Origin: Oligoflexia bacterium
GTDB taxonomy: Bacteria; Bdellovibrionota; Bacteriovoracia; Bacteriovoracales; Bacteriovoracaceae
NCBI GenBank assembly: GCA_015232015.1
Contig: JADGAM010000025.1
Coordinates: 1-35,272, forward strand
DNA: 35,272 bases
Direction of reading: 5' to 3'
Of the stretch, positions 34,890 through 35,272 are shown one piece after another. How positions within the stretch are numbered: the stretch's first letter is position 1; each line of letters begins with the position of its first letter. Position numbers and translations under genes: made by a program. The notes under the pieces were generated by a model. That model ran no database searches, was not told where the DNA came from, and saw nothing but the letters and a program-made list of their open reading frames with translations.

Positions 34890-35272
34890 TTAAAACCCAT
34901 TCTCTTTTAGCCATGATAAATCATATTTAAATGTAGAAGAGTTTTTTTCTTTGCAATTATTGTTCACACTATGTCTCATCAGAGTTTCAATATATTTTGC
35001 TATAATATCAACCTCAATATTTAATTCGTCACCACATTTTCTAAATTGTAGGTTTGTATTAATTAAGGTGTGTGTAATAATTGATAGAGCAACACTTCCA
35101 TTATTTTTAACATCAGAAATTGTGAGACTAATTCCATCTACGGTTATTGATCCCTCTTTGGCCATGTATTTTTGTAGTTCGCTAGGTATTGAGAGAGAAA
35201 AAATTTTATTTCCAGATGAAGGATCAATTGAGTCAATTTTTGCTTTACCGTTAACGTGGCCAAGGACAAAAT
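34890..35272 (-). CDS. ribE: Riboflavin synthase alpha chain, 5' end cut by window
   Basis: The window edge truncates the start; 126 codons remain. The visible chain contains FVLGHVNG (family GHVDG), KEGSITVDGISLT, THTLINTNL and GDELNIEVDIIAKYIE. These are the second of the two lumazine-binding repeats plus the family's C-terminal end, so this is the catalytic riboflavin synthase, which dismutates lumazine to riboflavin. The open frame continues through 35272; the internal Met at 35165 is not the start. Together with ribBA and ribH it forms one operon, and any FMN riboswitch would lie beyond the window. Confidence 0.93.
   Translation of the reverse strand, partial: FVLGHVNGKAKIDSIDPSSGNKIFSLSIPSELQKYMAKEGSITVDGISLTISDVKNNGSVALSIITHTLINTNLQFRKCGDELNIEVDIIAKYIETLMRHSVNNNCKEKNSSTFKYDLSWLKENGF

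Overview
The window is AT-rich DNA with dense, mostly intact genes. Its gene set suggests a predatory-type member of the Bdellovibrionota (Bacteriovorax/Halobacteriovorax-like): many lipoproteins, a very large Cys-rich surface lipoprotein, paired DUF3015 proteins beside a DUF4105/Lnb protein, CheX with CheY, and several response regulators. This placement is inference from gene content and base composition; no rRNA, tRNA or other taxonomic marker is present.

Left part (1-6300) is a rearranged zone. A signalling operon on the + strand (short H-box protein, alpha/beta-hydrolase-like protein, hybrid histidine kinase) is decaying. The first gene has an early in-frame stop, and the kinase crosses three reading frames over its second membrane helix. 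Downstream lie pieces of the same kind of operon: two copies of a small membrane-protein start, and a second copy of the first gene's start. Also here are a minus-strand outer-membrane-type C-terminal fragment, a 233-aa lipoprotein, and a degraded second copy of the tail of the giant lipoprotein gene. An AAA_14/DUF4143-type ATPase gene with an inverted-repeat-rich upstream region sits between the two tail copies.

Middle part (6298-21350): the giant lipoprotein (about 2109 aa, minus strand), divergent from a DinG-type exonuclease-helicase; a trypsin-like lipoprotein protease with a PPC domain; cutA; an orphan receiver protein with a long low-complexity tail; an unknown beta-rich protein; and a secreted serine beta-lactamase-family hydrolase.

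Right part (21352-35272): a receiver-PAS-PAS-Hpt-CheA-like kinase; a small membrane protein; a DUF3015 x2 - DUF4105 cassette; and a cheY - pseudo-Hpt - cheX operon that seems to start from a flagellar-type (sigma-28-like) promoter. The pseudo-Hpt protein ends in a tail nearly identical to the CheY-binding tail of CheZ. Next is a minus-strand lipid operon (phytoene-desaturase-like FAD enzyme, FabG, FabZ, FabI types) behind a 14-bp palindrome. Then comes a candidate small RNA with a C-rich loop and a terminator, and finally the riboflavin genes ribH, ribBA and the 3' part of ribE.

A window-wide signal is the tetranucleotide GGCC. It is several-fold commoner than base composition predicts and falls mostly across codon boundaries as NNG-GCC (x-Ala).
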